NCBI GenBank assembly: GCA_016280955.1
Contig: JAEEHV010000023.1
Location: 62,001-126,000 of the forward strand
Length of the DNA stretch: 64,000 bases
From: Candidatus Gastranaerophilales bacterium
GTDB lineage: Bacteria > Cyanobacteriota > Vampirovibrionia > Gastranaerophilales > Gastranaerophilaceae
Reading direction: 5' to 3'
Shown here: in pieces, positions 62,245-64,000 of the stretch
Layout: each line of letters begins with the position of its first letter
Numbering within the stretch: the stretch's first letter is position 1
The notes under the pieces: generated by a model
Told to the model about the DNA's origin: nothing
Seen by the model: only the letters and a program-made list of their open reading frames with translations
Databases searched by the model: none
Program-made: the position numbers and the translations under genes

Positions 62245-64000
62245 TTAAGCTTCAGCAAGTATTTTTGCGGATTCCTCCAGATTTTTCATCAACTCCGGAT
62301 TATCTTTATCAAGCCCCCTTGCTCTGAGTGCTCTTGATATTGCATCAGCTAAATTTGGAGCTTTTCCGTCAGAAACGGCTTTATAGTAATCTTTTACAAA
62401 ATTATTTCCGATTCTTAATGCCCAGTTGCCTTCGGTTGTTCCCGGGCGGTTATATGTTTTTCCAAGCCCCCAAAAATCTGAGAAGAAAATTTGTATTCGT
62501 CTTGCGGGACTTGAGAATAATTCTGCAAAACTTGCTGCAAGGAATTTTTTCTTGTCAGTGCGAAGTTCGTCTTTATATTTTTGTTTTGCTTCTTCTGATA
62601 TACCTTTAGGTGATGTATCTTCGGCAAGATATTCGGTTCGTGCCAAAAAGTCATTTTGTCTTTCAGGCATGTGGAACAACTTATCTGTATATTCTATATA
62701 AGAATCATTATCGTGTGAGCCAAGCATAATCAAATTACGCTGTGGGGTTTCAGCACCTCTGTAATTGAATTGGGTTACTGCAATTCCTGATAAATCAAAA
62801 TCATTCATGACCTTTACTGTAGGCATATTTTTTTCGCCTAAGTCTTCGCAAATGATATCTTTTTTGCTCATACCATGTTCTTTAGCAGACTGCAAAACAA
62901 TTTTTTCCATTATATTGGCAAATTCGTCACCTTTTTTTTCAAATTCGCCGCCTGCCTGTGAATATATTCTTCCTGAATTTTTTGTTGTCATGTGTTTTGA
63001 CTTAACACTATATAAGAACGGATCAACAAGACCTATAACATGGTCTATTCTCAGTCCTCCCGGGGTGCTTGCGAAAAATCCGTCATACTTGTGTTTAAGA
63101 ATCTGTCCTGCAACACCTAAACTTCCGTCAGGGTTAAAAATGTATTTAGGATTAAAATATCCGAAGCCCCATCTTTGACCATCGGCGGAGAATGCATCAG
63201 GAGGACATCCGAGAGCTTTCCCTTTCAAAAACATATTTTGATATGTCCATTCATCCGCAGCGGGCGATGCAACGGGTGAGTCACCAATAATTTTTACACC
63301 GGTTTTTTTTGCCAGTTCATTCGATTTTTGATTTTCTCTGTCCAGAATAAATTGCTGGAACATAAAGAAGTCAATATCATCCTTATGCTGTTCTTTTAAC
63401 TCGGCAATTCTTGCTTTAGCTATTTCTGCTTCTTTTTCGTTGTTTGGTGCATAAAGATTTTTATCAATACCTTCCCATTCTTTCCAGGAGGTTTGATATT
63501 TACGATCTAAAATATGGTAAATAGCCGCTCTTTCCATTTCGTCTTTGCCGGCTTTATATTCTTCAAATTCAGTTTTTAAAAATTCTCCCTTTTTAAAGTT
63601 TTTGTATGCTATTTTCAGAGCTTTGTCATAAGCTTTATAAACTCTCGGATAATCAACATATCCGTCATAAGAAGATTTTGTTACTATTTTTGCAAAGTCG
63701 TATATCGGAAGAATTTTATTGTATTCATCAGATGCCAGTTTTTCAAGTGGTATCATTAAAATATTTTTTGCTACGGATTCAGGTGCATATGGTGAATTAT
63801 CTCCTAATTTTCTTAAACCGTCAGGTTCCTGCTGTATTCCTGTTATAGCATGTGCTTTCAAAAACGGAATAAGTTTCTTTTGAGTGTTTCTTGAAAATAA
63901 CGAACCGATTCCTGTGTTTTCAAGCCATGAAGACGGAGCTGATGAATTATGTATGATAATATCAACTTGTTTGTTTAACAGTTTTAATCCTGCATTAATT
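62245..64000 (-). CDS. malQ: 4-alpha-glucanotransferase, partial (5' end outside window)
   Basis: The frame is open to the right edge, so the N-terminus is missing; a TTG at 63861 is only an internal Leu codon, since upstream codons read SSAPSSWLENTGIGSLFSRNT. GH77 hallmarks: GLRIDHVIGLVDPF (nucleophile Asp region), ICEDLGEKNM (acid Glu) and MLGSHDNDSYIEY (third Asp). Transfers maltodextrin units in glycogen/maltodextrin metabolism. The family usually has PSSWLGxxG-GSPYS at the start; here GSLFS is a divergent form. Convergent with dapF. Confidence 0.9.
   Translation of the reverse strand, partial: INAGLKLLNKQVDIIIHNSSAPSSWLENTGIGSLFSRNTQKKLIPFLKAHAITGIQQEPDGLRKLGDNSPYAPESVAKNILMIPLEKLASDEYNKILPIYDFAKIVTKSSYDGYVDYPRVYKAYDKALKIAYKNFKKGEFLKTEFEEYKAGKDEMERAAIYHILDRKYQTSWKEWEGIDKNLYAPNNEKEAEIAKARIAELKEQHKDDIDFFMFQQFILDRENQKSNELAKKTGVKIIGDSPVASPAADEWTYQNMFLKGKALGCPPDAFSADGQRWGFGYFNPKYIFNPDGSLGVAGQILKHKYDGFFASTPGGLRIDHVIGLVDPFLYSVKSKHMTTKNSGRIYSQAGGEFEKKGDEFANIMEKIVLQSAKEHGMSKKDIICEDLGEKNMPTVKVMNDFDLSGIAVTQFNYRGAETPQRNLIMLGSHDNDSYIEYTDKLFHMPERQNDFLARTEYLAEDTSPKGISEEAKQKYKDELRTDKKKFLAASFAELFSSPARRIQIFFSDFWGLGKTYNRPGTTEGNWALRIGNNFVKDYYKAVSDGKAPNLADAISRALRARGLDKDNPELMKNLEESAKILAEA

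Overview
The window is an AT-rich, gene-dense bacterial chromosome segment. It carries no rRNA or tRNA genes, no insertion sequences, no CRISPR array and no prophage that I can see. The combination of genes fits a fermentative, non-photosynthetic relative of Cyanobacteria (Melainabacteria / Vampirovibrionia, Gastranaerophilales type). The supporting genes are a CHASE2-class III adenylate cyclase, CsaB, TopA with four C-terminal zinc fingers, several Asn/Phe-Lys-rich lineage proteins, and an anaerobe's oxygen defence (flavodiiron protein, rubredoxin, rubrerythrin). This placement is inference from gene content (about 0.7 sure); a 16S or marker-gene tree would decide it.

Layout. 1-2.9 kb: end of dprA, then topA. 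3-5.3 kb: small protein and membrane adenylate cyclase, divergent from 5.3-7.9 kb, an overlapping eda-kdgK-csaB operon. 7.8-8.9 kb: YhaM-like HD exoribonuclease behind a long structured leader. 9-11.4 kb: a ligand-depleted hybrid-cluster-protein homologue and a membrane protein. 11.4-17.9 kb (minus): CheR-like methyltransferase, Cys-tailed secreted protein, HNH-like protein, S66 carboxypeptidase, DusB, large TPR protein. 18-20 kb: ahcY flanked by two candidate small RNAs. 20-21.8 kb: rimP-nusA. 22-24.9 kb: a frameshifted metallopeptidase-like gene, a small nuclease-like protein, an UPF0173 hydrolase and an HxlR regulator. 24.9-28.1 kb: a fused cytidylyltransferase/reductase and a CDP-polyol phosphotransferase, probably making a ribitol-phosphate-type polymer. 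28.2-36.1 kb: two lysozyme-like proteins without signal peptides, a GH38 alpha-mannosidase and an unknown protein. 36.1-38.5 kb: acyltransferase, rubredoxin and flavodiiron protein. 38.7-43 kb: scpA-scpB-matrixin protease, small membrane protein, nadA. 43-47.4 kb: lineage proteins, acetolactate synthase, RHH regulator. 47.5-51.5 kb: def-fmt, small secreted proteins, thioredoxin, XRE regulator. 51.6-56.7 kb: mutS, rubrerythrin, a second HExxH protein, aquaporin. 56.8-64 kb: Fe-S helicase-nuclease, hisS, dapF, malQ (runs off the end).

The housekeeping genes form themes. Genome upkeep: DprA, TopA, ScpAB, MutS, helicase-nuclease. Translation start and RNA control: Def, Fmt, HisS, DusB, RimP, NusA, YhaM. 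Envelope: CsaB, CDP-polyol genes, S66 peptidase, DapF, PG hydrolases. Oxygen/peroxide/NO defence: FprA, rubredoxin, rubrerythrin, thioredoxin. Sugar use: Eda, KdgK, GH38, MalQ. No complete, self-contained novel system stands out. The best leads are the yhaM leader, in which the yhaM ribosome-binding site duplicates a terminator arm; the Hcp homologue lacking most metal ligands; the two CU-rich small-RNA candidates around ahcY; the 1,242-residue modular hydrolase; and a 34-bp perfect palindrome at 44.36 kb.
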